Below, piece after piece: positions 23,001 through 33,000 of a stretch of 64,000 bases of DNA (within the stretch, counting starts at the first letter, position 1; every line of letters begins with the position of its first letter). A program made the translations under genes and the position numbers. The stretch covers positions 43,564,662-43,628,661 of the forward strand of contig OU744724.1 in the NCBI GenBank assembly GCA_916613615.1. The letters are read 5' to 3'. The notes below the pieces were generated by a model. The model ran no database searches. It was not told where the DNA came from and worked only from the letters and a program-made list of their open reading frames with translations. This stretch comes from Steromphala cineraria. Its lineage: Eukaryota; Mollusca; Gastropoda; Trochida; Trochidae.

Positions 23001-25076
23001 TACCGACATAGATCTTGAAGTCGGATAACAGATCTGGCAATAAATGATATAAATATTTTTACAAAAAGTTCACATTGTGAAATTAGGAATCAAACCATTT
23101 ATAACATGCTTTTTTTGCAATGAAGTCTTGCAACAACATAGATTCACAGTAAATTGAGAATAATCAAATATAATGTTAAAACAATCAATAATCAAGTCAA
23201 AATACGATGTAGATATAAAAATTATATATTTATGTTACATATTTTGATTATTTTTACCGACAGCCCTCAATATTTAAACAGTACTACCTTTGTCCGATGT
23301 CGTACGACAAGACTTAATACGTCATTTCGCAAAGAGTAATATGGAATACCAGCAGTACATGGTGTGACTATAATTTTAAGAAATATCATATACATGTACG
23401 TACCTTTGTCTATCCTCCCATATATCCTCAGACAGCCGATGTTGAAGGCGTCAAGTGGGTCAACTGTCCACCACGCCTGGTCATCGTCTTCGGTCAGCGA
23501 ACAGGAACGCTTGGTCTGTTTGTTATCACCGTCAACTGCTTCAGAGGCTGCCCCATCTTTTGTTGAACTTTGGCTAGTTGGTTTTCCAATGGCAATGTTA
23601 GTGTTTGCTTGATCTGGACCTGTGAGACGATAAATGGTTTATAAGTTAGAGGTGCATGTCATTTAGATAGTGAATATATAAATATATGTATATTAAAAAG
23701 AAGAAGATAAAGTTGAATTAAGATTGGCAAACGTTTTCAGCATTGCTTTATTTAGGGTCATACCCGCTATATAAGGTAATGCCCGAGACACTCGCTATTC
23801 CTTGAAATGTTTGGAGCCGAGGCCCTAAGGGGCCGAAGCCCATTATGTTCAAGAAATGGAGATTTACGAGGACATTGCCGACTTGAATTACACTCAAGTA
23901 TATTCGAAATGGGCAGTAACAAGTTTTTAGGGGGAAAATAAGGAGATATAAGAAAAATTAAAAAAGTGGTTCCAATTGAAAAACAATGAATTCACATTAA
24001 ATGAAGCAATGATAAATCAAGATTTATTACAATATCCAAATATTAAATTTAGCATAATCGTACAATTATCATTGAAAAATTTAAGATTCAAACTATAAAA
24101 AAACGATATACTGCTCCTTTGATGTCTTAATAAATGCGAAATTTCAAGTGAAAATTGTAATGCTCCATACGGAATAATTACAGTGTGATTCGATACAATT
24201 TCTTGTACTTTATCGGTCCCTTGCAGGCAACTCTTTGAGTCGGGTATCATCAAAAAGACTGGCCATACGATCCGTTACCCAAATCGCCCATCTCATTTGT
24301 ACTATTGCAGATGTTGATACCCCCAAAATGTGATATTTGTTATTTTTGAAATAACATTAAATGATATACATAAATTCAATGACAATCTTGAAATAAGAGA
24401 CACTTGATACAAATCTTAGGCAGATCATAGTTGATTTAGTAATTCAAACACAAATACCGGTTGGCCGGTTGGTCACAATGCACTTCTACCTTCAAAGAGA
24501 AACCTCAACATGAAGGATTAGGCCTTAACCTTATCAAATTGAAAGTATGAATGGAATAACAAATTCGTTTCTTAAAAATTGATTTTGAAAATTGTTAATG
24601 TTACATAAACTATTTTCTTCCTAAAATTATCATTTTCATAACATTCAGTTTTATTCAGTCATTATTTCATCAAAGTCAACATTTCATAAAAATATTTGAT
24701 AAAATCAAAGTCATTAAAGTTATCTTTGTCAAACAATTGAAAATTTCATTAAACTTTCCTTATTATTACTCTGATTATCCAACATTTCTTCATATAGCAC
24801 TGATATGAAATGTGACCTATGATTTTATCATTTTTGATTTTTGTCCTGTGACTTTTTTTCCTACATTCGAATGTTTTGTACGTTTGCCAAACAGTATCGC
24901 GAAATACAAACGCCCCCAGTATAAAATCTCTGGTGATATATTTGAGATCGCAGAGAAAACCAACTTTTGTTACAAAAATAAATATACTTACTATCTTTAT
25001 GTTGGGTGGTGTTGGTAAACATCAGAATAAGAAATATCAAACTCCTCATAACCATGGCGAAGTAGCTACCAAACAT
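12956..25076 (-). CDS. F-type lectin domain type I membrane protein (4 exons)
   Basis: Joined exons 25076-24992, 23619-23404, 23033-22824 and 14034-12956 give 1,590 nt, 529 residues, with consensus GT/AG sites and every junction in phase 1. Residues 1-22 form a signal peptide. Residues about 33-170 are one fucolectin/FTP (F5/8C-like) domain, with NIAIGKPTSQSST, AVDGD, AWWTVD and LCEVLIY as landmarks. Residues 171-435 are a Ser/Thr-rich stalk with two ~40-residue repeats (348-387, 388-427). CLCRC at 436-440 and a basic SLYRR segment precede a helix at about 483-503 and a 26-residue tail. Of the three residues that bind fucose in eel agglutinin, only the middle Arg (R97, with its following R-x-D Asp D99) is kept: the His position is L70 and the last Arg is S104. 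Canonical fucose binding is therefore doubtful. The joined model is inferred; the last intron is 8.8 kb and could hide an extra exon. Confidence 0.8.
14103..14816 (-). mobile_element. TTAA MITE, copy 5 (outer, interrupted)
   Basis: Reverse-oriented copy whose interior is split by copy 6. Right TTAA at 14817-14820; the left flank has decayed to TTCA. Removing copy 6 and one TTAA restores the text GTATTTAAACTAAATGG, as found uninterrupted in copy 2 near 1940. Confidence 0.9.
14190..14544 (+). mobile_element. TTAA MITE, copy 6 (nested inside copy 5)
   Basis: Complete copy bounded by TTAA at 14186-14189 and 14545-14548. Because the host text is another family member, the pre-insertion sequence is known, which shows directly that insertion duplicates TTAA. 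Confidence 0.95.
14822..15086 (+). pseudogene. LINE ORF2 C-terminal remnant, 5' part (split by the Gypsy element)
   Basis: Encodes LANFRCASHRLQTETSRY, then CILCKGNFIENEFHFLLVC and CYRHLR, matching the layout of the remnant at 482-799. The frame breaks exactly at the Gypsy LTR and resumes at 20200 with RRLYLPHYFY. Confidence 0.75.
15082..15086 (+). repeat. 5-bp target site duplication, left
   Basis: TAAGG directly before the left LTR, repeated exactly at 20200-20204. Confidence 0.95.
15087..15263 (+). repeat. left LTR
   Basis: 177 bp, TGTGGT...ACCACA, the usual TG...CA ends. Matches 20023-20199 base for base as far as I could compare. Confidence 0.95.
15454..15939 (+). pseudogene. Gypsy gag (capsid region)
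   Basis: Likely start MAGLIGSLDVFDP at 15454; an earlier in-frame ATG at 15364 is possible. The frame carries a capsid-like region ending in QRMLKDSKLTFEVA and then stops at TGA 15937-15939. The same frame reopens at once into the nucleocapsid, so the stop is a point lesion or a read-through site. Confidence 0.85.
15940..17685 (+). pseudogene. Gypsy nucleocapsid, protease and reverse transcriptase
   Basis: Same frame as gag. Two zinc knuckles lie near 16036-16143: CYRCEKGPHSQDDC and CHKCKKVGHISPAC, C-x2-C-x4-H-x4-C. The protease active site is LDTGSAYS near 16340. RT follows, with QFTKIDLIYAYLQM and the catalytic LDD in VILDDIIISG (about 17190). A TAG at 17137-17139 replaces the codon where related elements have Trp (SI*QR for SIWQR). 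The stretch between WAAPIVPIL and CGDFKVTVNP is shorter than in relatives. The frame runs out at 17685 because of one extra T near 17664. Confidence 0.85.
17678..19336 (+). pseudogene. Gypsy RNase H and integrase
   Basis: A 552-residue frame, shifted relative to RT by the extra base. RNase H blocks: ITFASRSLTKAERNYSQIDKEAL and ILTDHQPLTS. Integrase: H-H-C-C zinc finger (HTGHLG ... CNGCEMC), then the catalytic core with IDYAGPF, LISDNGPQF and the Glu of GLAERFVHRF. The C-terminus is basic (RRSSRIRRAPKRLDL). Apart from the junction, the domain is uninterrupted. Confidence 0.9.
19564..19919 (+). mobile_element. TTAA MITE, copy 7 (inside the Gypsy element)
   Basis: TTAA at 19560-19563 and 19920-19923, with full terminal repeats. 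It lies in the untranslated stretch between the integrase stop and the right LTR, so this MITE moved after, or travelled with, this Gypsy lineage. Confidence 0.95.
20023..20199 (+). repeat. right LTR
   Basis: 177-bp match to 15087-15263, followed directly by the TAAGG target duplication. Confidence 0.95.
20200..20351 (+). pseudogene. LINE ORF2 C-terminal remnant, 3' part
   Basis: Continues the frame cut at 15086: RRLYLPHYFY, a stop, then INTFSMLMSTDKPDVVQNLY and IHSAVTLRDILL. The LMS-x-x-(D/N) block followed by an LR-containing helix is the usual end of this LINE class. Confidence 0.65.
20352..22631. other. lectin intron 3; microsatellite and a tRNA-like B box, no exon seen
   Basis: Holds a (TGTC)n/(TGCC)n tract at about 21598-21625. 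A B-box-like block GGGGTTCGAATCCCGGGG at about 22012-22029 is probably part of a decayed SINE. No minus-strand exon with suitable phase was found. Confidence 0.5.
22632..22712. repeat. perfect hairpin, 20-bp arms
   Basis: CCATCCTGTCTCAGGGAACG (22632-22651) is the exact inverse of 22693-22712, with a 41-base loop. Each arm also sits next to ACCAATACCC as a direct repeat (22624-22633 and 22713-22722). Lies about 110 bp downstream of lectin exon 3, in the intron. Confidence 0.85.
22824..23033 (-). CDS. lectin gene exon 3: C-terminal half of FTP domain
   Basis: 210 nt, symmetrical phase 1-1, acceptor TTATTGCCAG| and donor G|GTAAGG. Encodes residues 102-170, from LLSDFKIYVG to the closing strand LSLCEVLIYSKE, with Cys at 123, 139 and 162. 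The two exons together make exactly one domain, the arrangement expected of a shuffled module. Confidence 0.9.
23404..23619 (-). CDS. lectin gene exon 2: N-terminal half of FTP domain
   Basis: 216 nt, symmetrical phase 1-1, acceptor CTCACAG| and donor G|GTACGT. Encodes residues 30-100: NIAIGKPTSQSST (first strand and the GKP-x-x-QSS block), AVDGD (metal or structural loop) and AWWTVD. The expected fucose-binding His is Leu at residue 70; R97 and D99 of the R-x-D motif are present. Confidence 0.9.
23905..24125 (-). mobile_element. TTAA MITE, decayed copy
   Basis: GGGCAGTAACAAGTTTTTAGGGGGAA at the left and an AAAAAACGATATACTGCTCCTTT end at the right are worn versions of the family ends. In lectin intron 1. 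Confidence 0.65.
24126..24991. other. lectin intron 1, nothing further recognised
   Basis: AT-rich intronic DNA with no repeat or exon I can name. Confidence 0.5.
24992..25076 (-). CDS. lectin gene exon 1: signal peptide
   Basis: Start ATG at 25076-25074; 28 codons plus one base. The hydrophobic core MRSLIFLILMF makes a signal peptide. The donor A|GTAAGT splits a Ser codon that exon 2 completes with GT. Two further in-frame Met codons (residues 8 and 10) are alternative starts that would still leave a signal peptide. Confidence 0.8.
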
Positions 25077-25494
25077 CGAGTCCCTGAAGAAAGTGGATAT
25101 ATGTAGTGAAATACTGTGAGCAAAGAAACATATTCATAGTTGCTCTTTTGTTTCAGGTTCTAAAAGTTCATACATAAATACAGACAATCAATGCGATTAG
25201 GGATTAATCTTTTAATTACGATAATGCATAAAAACATAATGTGAGATTTCATCTAGCGACCATGAAGAAAGACAGAAGCAGTTAACAATTAGTTTACTGA
25301 TTAATCAGGATGATAGTTTTCTCAGAAGTTCGTCGATAAATGTCAGAGACGACAATAACCATAGCATGATGCGTAGGCATTAATGTTCATATAAAAGACC
25401 ATAAACAATATATCAGTTCCTTAGAGATATGCCAAAGCCAAAACTCCGATATTTGATTAGTTTTAAACTTAAAAGGAAAACAAAATTAATCAAC

Positions 25495-25560
25495 TTTTTT
25501 TACTGAGCGGATGTAACGTTTCGGTGTAATTACCAGCACCGTTATCAAGCAGATGAGTTC
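25495..25560 (-). mobile_element. possible Penelope-like element 3' end
   Basis: The minus strand reads GATAACGGTGCTGGTAATTA, then ACACCGAAACGTTACATCCG, resembling the 'x-CGAAACGTT-x' tails of Penelope-like elements. No coding part was recognised next to it. Confidence 0.4.
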
Positions 25561-26004
25561 ATTGATTTGAAAAAAAGCGTACATTACTTGAACGTTAGAA
25601 AACCTTAAATGTCTGTTGATAAATAAAACTCAATTCTATGTTTTGACTTACGACATTGACATATGATTGAAAAATACAAAATTGATTTCTCTGTGGAATG
25701 TCCTCTTCATAAAACCGTGTTCGATCACGTGATGTTCACTGACCAATGGCATTCTTGCAAATTTGAACTTTGTATATTAAACCACTGTACCACCGAGACT
25801 GAGCTGAAATATATGTTGGCACAGGCCTTTTTTATCCTTTCGCAATATCAATGATAAAGGAACTCGGCGAAAGCGAAATCCTAATAAATTTCTGCATAAC
25901 TATTTCGTTTGATATGAGTGTCTTACTAGAATGAAAAACTCGGTATGGTTAAAAAATCCTTTGCTTGAGTTGCTCATGTTCCTTTTCCAAAGAGCATCAA
26001 AAAC

Positions 26005-26130
26005 CATTCTCTCCCCACATTAGTGTCGATACAGCCTCGGTTCTATCACGCCGACTTTGTGAGAAAGAATGAGAGATGCCTGATTGGAGGCAATCAAAGA
26101 AAGTTGTGCCATCAGCGACGCTGACAGGCC
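26005..26130 (+). mobile_element. fragment of the 9-bp-TSD MITE (family of 11124-11472)
   Basis: Starts CATTCTCTCCCCACATTAG and continues through TGCCTGATTGGAGGCAATCA and CAGCGACGCTGACAG, matching the inverted copy at 32065. The other end is missing. Confidence 0.75.
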
Positions 26131-26365
26131 CGTAGCAATACTAGGAAAAAAAATGTTTAAAATAAATTTACAGACTATCTAAATTCCAGCCCTCCGAATT
26201 TGGAATTCAGTCCCATACAACCTCACAATCCATAAAATGAGCACGTAAAACACGTGTAAAAATTATTTTCGGGCAGAGACTTAGGAAATTGACCCCCCCC
26301 CCCCCCCCCCCCGTTAACTCGAATTCGGCTTTCACGAATACAATTACTGTTTTAGGTTTTCTTTG

Positions 26366-26525
26366 AGGTGAGGTGATAGGGGGTTTATCGCAGCTTTCAA
26401 GAGTATTTCACGGTATCGCGCATGTTATCTACTATTGCAGAGAGAAAGCCCGTAACATCATTGTGGCTACGTATTGCGGTGAAACCCACCAACACGGCTG
26501 GAACTAACGAACCATGGGTGGTACT
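26366..26525 (-). mobile_element. SINE body fragment
   Basis: GGTGAGGTGATAGGGGGTTTATCG, TTTCAAGAGTATTTCAC and ATTGCGGTGAAACC match the body of the SINE at 10737-11040 in the same orientation. The tRNA-like head is absent. Confidence 0.75.
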
Positions 26526-27013
26526 GTGAGATTTCATTTTTTGTTTTTTAATTATATGATTGTATTGGGATTAATGTTTTACATCAATAATATGAAATAT
26601 GCCATTTACGTTCGCATCAAAGCAAAACAATATATACATGTATGTTAAAAAGCACCGAGTTGTTCTTTCAGTTTTTAAAACTATTTGTTTCGAAAAATAC
26701 AATCTCGCTTTTGTATCGACTACTAATCGTCGACTAAGTTGAAATACCTTTTGCAATTCTTAGGTTGTACCTTTATTAGTTCAAGAAAATGTTATATGAT
26801 ATACGATATATGAAAACACTTGATATTCGATTCAACACAAAGTCTCTCATGCTCAACTTCAAACGTGATGTACATTTCATGTGACTAACAACACGCAACA
26901 ACACGCATTGCACGAGGTTTTCATGGCTACGGGGTGCACGTGCAAAATCAGACTAAGACGTCAATGACTACATTTTTCGTTACTGAAGTAAGTCGCAAGG
27001 TTGACAACCACAG

Positions 27014-27061
27014 ATGACGGATATGTTGTTTCATTGCCTGACGCTATTATGGATTTTGCTG
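27014..27061 (+). CDS. ZP gene exon 1: signal peptide
   Basis: ATG at 27014 (preceded by CCACAG), 16 codons ending ...WILL, donor CTG|GTAAGT, phase 0. The hydrophobic run LTLLWILL followed by V-C-G of exon 2 gives a short but usable signal peptide. CCACAG just before the ATG could also be an acceptor for an untranslated exon. Confidence 0.75.
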
Positions 27062-30000
27062 GTAAGTAAAGCTTAATATGGTGGGGAAATGGAAACTTTA
27101 ACGAATAATCGCCTTCTGGATTTCGTTGAAGATAATGTCACACTTTGTCCATAACTTGATCAAAATCTTTATGTATGTATTTCTCAATTATCTTCAATCA
27201 CTTCCCGTAAGACGAAATCTGAATGGAAAAAAATCATGATTTGACGCTTTTGGGGCAAATTGAGCAGAATTTTACCAACTATGCTCCTTCGGCTTTCATA
27301 TCGTCATACCTCATTGTGAAGTGAAAAATCGATTAAGTTTTGTCGATTAATTTTATCACGAATATAATCTTTATCCATTGCTATTCCCAAATGAGTAATA
27401 TTTCATGGCCCGAACTTGGAAATGATGACTGATTTAGGTAAATAAGCCAATCGAAAACTACGAAGATGCTATACATAACCTTGGAATCTATCACAGGAAA
27501 TGCCTCATGTAAATATTGGTAGTTCAGGTTGAACCCGGGTGAGAAAACGGTTTTGTTGGTGAAATTTTGTCCCAGACTATATTTGCATCGCGCTGTGGCT
27601 GAAAAGTACTAAGAATAGAATGAAGTTTTCTAAAACATACTTATTTGCATAGAAAGTGTAAATATCACTTTAATTTCACAGGCCCCTAACGAAACATGTT
27701 TTCATTGGTTGCTGCAAAGCAAAACATCTCAACCAACGTAATGTCCCTCATATAAAAGGTAAAATGGGGTAAAATAGTTTGACCATGCTAACTTTGACAG
27801 TAGGTATTCAAACGTTTATGGATGTCAGATGCCCCCTTGACACAGAATTACATGAACGATGCTTGCTTATTTACATTTAGCAATTAGCTTTTCTTAAAAT
27901 CTTAAAAAGTTATGTTTCCTTTCATTTCATTCATTCAAACCTATCTTTATGTATAATAGGTGCGTTTGTTTTGCCAACCGGCTGTACAGCCGGCGAGCCG
28001 GGTCAACTTTAAGCCCGGATGTAGCCCGGATGGAAACCGGCTGAGGCATTTGTTTTGAACCGGCTGAGGCCCGGAATGGCACCGGCTGTCAGCCGATTGC
28101 GCCGGTTTCATTCGAGCGGCTGAAGCCGGCTCAAGATGGCGGCAAATTGGAAGAATCGTGAATTGCAAAATCTGAAAATCCAATTTTAAAGTGTATATTT
28201 GGAAAAAAATAACAGGAAACATTAGAAATGTTGTGTTTGACATAAATATTATTATTTTCGTGTTATTTCGTGTCACTGAATGCCAAATTCACAATTAAAT
28301 TCGGATTTTAAAATAATTTGAAAGCGTAATACGCAACAGATTAAGCAAAACCTCTCTAGAATATTTGAAATAATACATGTACCCATCGGAAAAAGTTCTA
28401 TTGTTCGGTGAACAATATAAGGAAAAAATAGAAATAAGGAACAATTTGATATTTTTGAATAATGGAACTGCTATCGCATTAAAGGAAAATTGCATGTTTG
28501 TGAAGTTTATTAAAAATATTTTACAAAATAATATGAACCGAACTAAAAGCTTATTATCTCCCTAGTGCGTTGTTGTTGGGTTTTTTTTTCAAACAAACGA
28601 AATCAGTGACCAACGATTGACTAAATTATTTTTTTCAAAAGTTTACATATATATGTTCTAAACCTAATCACACAATATATTGTTTTTCAACAAGGAAATC
28701 CAAAAGAAAATCGTTCCTGTCAGAGTATCGCATATATTAATACATGCAGGGAGATAGTCAAAAGGGCCGTGGGATAAAAGGGCCGAATATTAAGCTCGCT
28801 TTGAATATACATGTACAGACTTCATATTTAGACCGTCTGTATAGTGTAACTAAATCAAACAAGAAAAAACAGAAGCTGAAACTTAAAAAAACCCGTAGAT
28901 TTGTTAAATACAATACCGCCCCTGGAGAGTACTACCAATTAATTTATCTTTAAATTGTAACGAGTGAGTAATACTAATTAGTTTTTACTGTTTGTAAGTA
29001 CAACTACACATGTATTAAATCTTTAATTGTTTGTCCATTCCAAGTTGATAAATGTAACAAATATTTCATTGTATGTTGATTTGACCCTAACGAGTGGGAA
29101 GATAAAATCGAACTAAGTTTGAAATTACATCTGTGAATGTTGTGACTAGATCATGGATATTATTTTCTTATTCATTTTGAGTTGTTTGTATAAGAAACGT
29201 GAATATAGGAAAGCATACATGTGCAACATGACAGTTTGCAAACAAGGCATTATAGCACTAACATATTTTACCTAACACAATAAGTTGTTAAGTTACAGAA
29301 AATTTGCATAGGCCTACATCAGGGTTTCTGGGTTTTGCAACACTTTTCCTTCGTGTATGGTATGACGTTTTACATAAATCGTTTTACATTGTATTTATTT
29401 ATACAACTGCACCTGCACTGATCTTTTAAAGTTTATGAACTCAGATACATGTCAATATATTTTAACATATCAATGTCTCAATTTGACTATGAGCAAAGCC
29501 CTTTTGACTATTTGTCACAGCCCTGTTGACTTTTTCCATCGGCCCTTTTTTCCTTCGGCCCTTTTGACTACAACCCATACATGCATACTATATTTTATAG
29601 TTTATACTTCCTACCACTTTTTTTTATATATATGTTAGTAATATCAATAATCATGAATTAAGTTTTCGATAATCTAATGTAAATCTATATTTTTCGGTTA
29701 TATTTTTGAAATATAATTTAATCATCCTAAAGAAATATGTGAATTTGTTAACAGACATTTATAAAGAATTATACCGTCTGTGTAAATATAATTATTTTAT
29801 TTCGAAAATATTGTTTTACTGTCATATATATATTTATTGATAAGTGTATTTTTTCAGTTTTGATAAGAACAACAAAGATATGGGTTGCAACACTTTTAAT
29901 GAACATTTGTTTAAAAATCATAAAACTCATATAGTGACCAGCGGCAAGTGTTACTTTCTCCGCCATCTTGTTGCACGCACGAAGCATTTGATTCATTCGG

Positions 30001-33000
30001 CGAGTCAGGTCAGCCGGGTCAGCCGGTGACGTCACTCAGCCGGCGGCTGAAGACCGGCTGTCAGCCGGTTCGGGGCAAATCAAACGCATCCAATATCTTG
30101 AACAAGCGGCGTGCAATTGCCATTTCTAATATGCTGTCTTGTAGTGAGTGTGTTAATGCTTAAAGGGGCAGTAGCACGTTTTTTGATAATTTTATATTTT
30201 AAAATTTTCACTGATAATTGTACGTTAACGCTAAATGTATTATTGGCGGCCATTTTTGTGTGAACACCTTTAATTCATTTTGTGTAAGAAAAGGAATCGC
30301 ATGGCTAACCTTTACGTTATATATTTGAATTATTGCTGCTCCATTTAGCTTAGATACATTGTCTTTCAATTGGAACCATTAATTTTAATTTTCCTGACAT
30401 CACCTTATATTCCTCCTAAAAACGTGCTACTGCCCCTTTAACGCCACTTTCAGCCATTCTTGTAGTTAAAGATGCCACCTAAAATCAAGCTTTTCCACAC
30501 ACGCAATATGGTTTCAGTATTTAGATAAACCGCTGTAGTCATTTTGCCCCAACTGCCACTCTTTCTCCATTCTCTCCCCACAGAATCAGCTCCGTCATAC
30601 CCAAAAAGAATAATCCCAAGGGAGAGAACTTTCTTAGTTTCGATTGAAGCGATTTTAAGCACCAGTCATTATATTCATTTTGATTTGGAAAAAAACTCAA
30701 AACCTGGAAAAGTTTATTTCTTCCACAGTACCATATTGTAGATAATACCTATACCGTAATTCTTTGTTCAATTCTTTATCACCTAGGTAACAGTAGAGTG
30801 CCAATTGAATCCTGAATCCGAGCTGCCAGATGATTACGTCGTGCAAGGTATGTAAACATTGATATGATATATGAAATAGCGACATATACTGTGTAGGTAT
30901 GATAACGTTGGTATGAAATATGAAATATAGATGATTACGTCGTGCAAGGTATGTAAACATTGATATGATATATGAAATAGACATGTACTGTGGAGGTATG
31001 ATAACGTTGGTATGAAATATGAAATATAGATGATTACGTCGTGCAAGGTATGTAAACATTGATATGATATATGAAATAGACATGTACTATGGAGGTATGA
31101 TAACGTTGGTATGAAATATAGATGATTACGTCGTGCAAGGTATGTAAACATTGATATGATATATGAAATAGACATATACTGTGGAGGTATGTTAACATTG
31201 GTATGAAATATGAAATAGAGATTGTTACCTTGTGCAAAGTATGATAACATTGGTATGAAATAGAGACGATTACATTGGGAATCATAATAGTATGTAAACA
31301 TTGTATGGAATATGAAATAGAATCTCGCCAGGGGCTCGGCAACTTTGTCTGCAGTAGAGAACTGTAGAACTACACGCAGTAAGGTTTGGATGCAATGCTA
31401 CACTACATTTCAGCGCAGTACCACCAATGATTTGCTAGTTCCAACCGAAGTTTGCAGGTTTCTTGGCAATACATAGCTGCAATAGTGTTGCGAGCTTCTC
31501 CCTTCAATAATACTCGCAGCCGTGATATAAGTGAAATACTCTTGAAAAGCGGAGATAAGACCCATTTAACCTTACCTATGAAATATTAGTCCTGCTTCAC
31601 GACTGTGTATTAAATAGGAGCCTTATATATAGTCTAGATCCTATTTCTGCAAGTCTAGATTGACTGTATACAAAAGCCTCAAGTAATAAAATAACATAAA
31701 TGAAGGTACAGTAATTATTTAAAATATTTCCTAGACTAAATTTTAGTCTAATGAAATATAGCCGATTTGATTTTGAGAGGTATGTTAACATTGGTATCCA
31801 GTATGAAATAATGATGATTACTCGTTCAAGGTGAATGTTAACATTGATATGAAATACCAAATAGATTTACAATTTATATAAGGTAACTATTTGCTTAGAA
31901 TAGCTTTCAACTTAAAAGAGTAAATGGCTGGATTAAAGAAAACTTCCCTCGGTGAATAAAGTCAACTCTATCTGCTAGTTCATATTCTCGGATATATCAA
32001 CAAGCATTTCAAACATATATAAAAACATAACTGTCACTGATTGCATACAATTCAATGAAATTCACATTCTCTCCCGAGAAAGGCAGATCAAGTCATGAAA
32101 TGTGATACATCCTTTGTTCTCTTCCGTCGACTTTGTGGTCTAGAATGGGAGACGCCTGATTGGATGCAATCAAAGTTAATTGTGCAATCAGCAACGCTGT
32201 CCTTAAATCACCATTTTGGCTACTGAATCATGGCATAAGCATTTTGATATGAACCATCCTTTCCATACGAGAAGCGTTGTCATTTGATAGAGAAATTCAA
32301 ATGGATTGTGCTGAATTTTTTTCGCCAGGGGAAACAACCCACGAATTTCGGCGTAAGAGAACAGAGGCTGTATCAACATTTCATGACTTGATATGCCTCT
32401 GTGGGAGAGAATGTGAAATTCATTAATCGATATTTTCACCAGTTGACCAGGTGTGTGGAACGGAGGGCAACCAATCCGCCATCTCTGTGAAGTCAGATCT
32501 AACCATCAGCGCCAAGGTCTTGTGCAGGGGAGATAATTTGTTCATCATGAATCAGCATGACGACAATGTCCTTCATACATACCCTGTCTACTTTTCCGGG
32601 AACGAAACAGAGACCTGCATATACGTGGTGAGATGGTCCAGCACGGCTTTACTCTTGTTATAATTATTCAGTGCTCGAGATAAGCTGCCTCTCTCCGTTT
32701 TTATACGCAATGAAATGATTAAAAAAAAAAGAATTTAAATGGAGTACAGATACGAAAATATTTTTTAATCAAAATCAAATGGATAAGTAACCATGCATAC
32801 TGTACGCATAGAATTTTAACTCTCGCGTATTCATAGCTCTGCATCAGTGTTTATTATTATAGTAGCAGATGATCTTTTTACAATGTGGTGAGTAAGGAGC
32901 TCCTTAAAGTAGTTTTGGTTGTGTAAAGCGAAGCCATCTCATTAATAACTAAGATATCTATGATAATCATATTTGTCCAGAATAAGCGTGTTTTGTAATA

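Larger units (their letters stand above)
25077..27013. promoter_or_regulatory. divergent intergenic region between lectin and ZP genes
   Basis: The two start codons face away from each other across 1.94 kb, so promoters of both genes should lie here unless untranslated exons extend elsewhere. No TATA box could be assigned. The interval contains a Penelope-like 3' end, a MITE fragment, a poly-C tract at about 26288-26312 and a SINE fragment. Confidence 0.45.

Noticed and set aside
24017..24253. 78-codon minus ORF between lectin exons 1 and 2
   Set aside because: Lies over a decayed MITE, has no acceptor/donor in the needed phase, and exon 1 to exon 2 already joins in phase without it.
30834..31342. 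Three overlapping minus-strand ORFs (102-155 codons) with HISYQCLHTLHDVIIY-type repeats
   Set aside because: They arise from the 93-100-bp minisatellite, whose units happen to lack stops; all three minus frames are partly open, and there are no splice or start signals.
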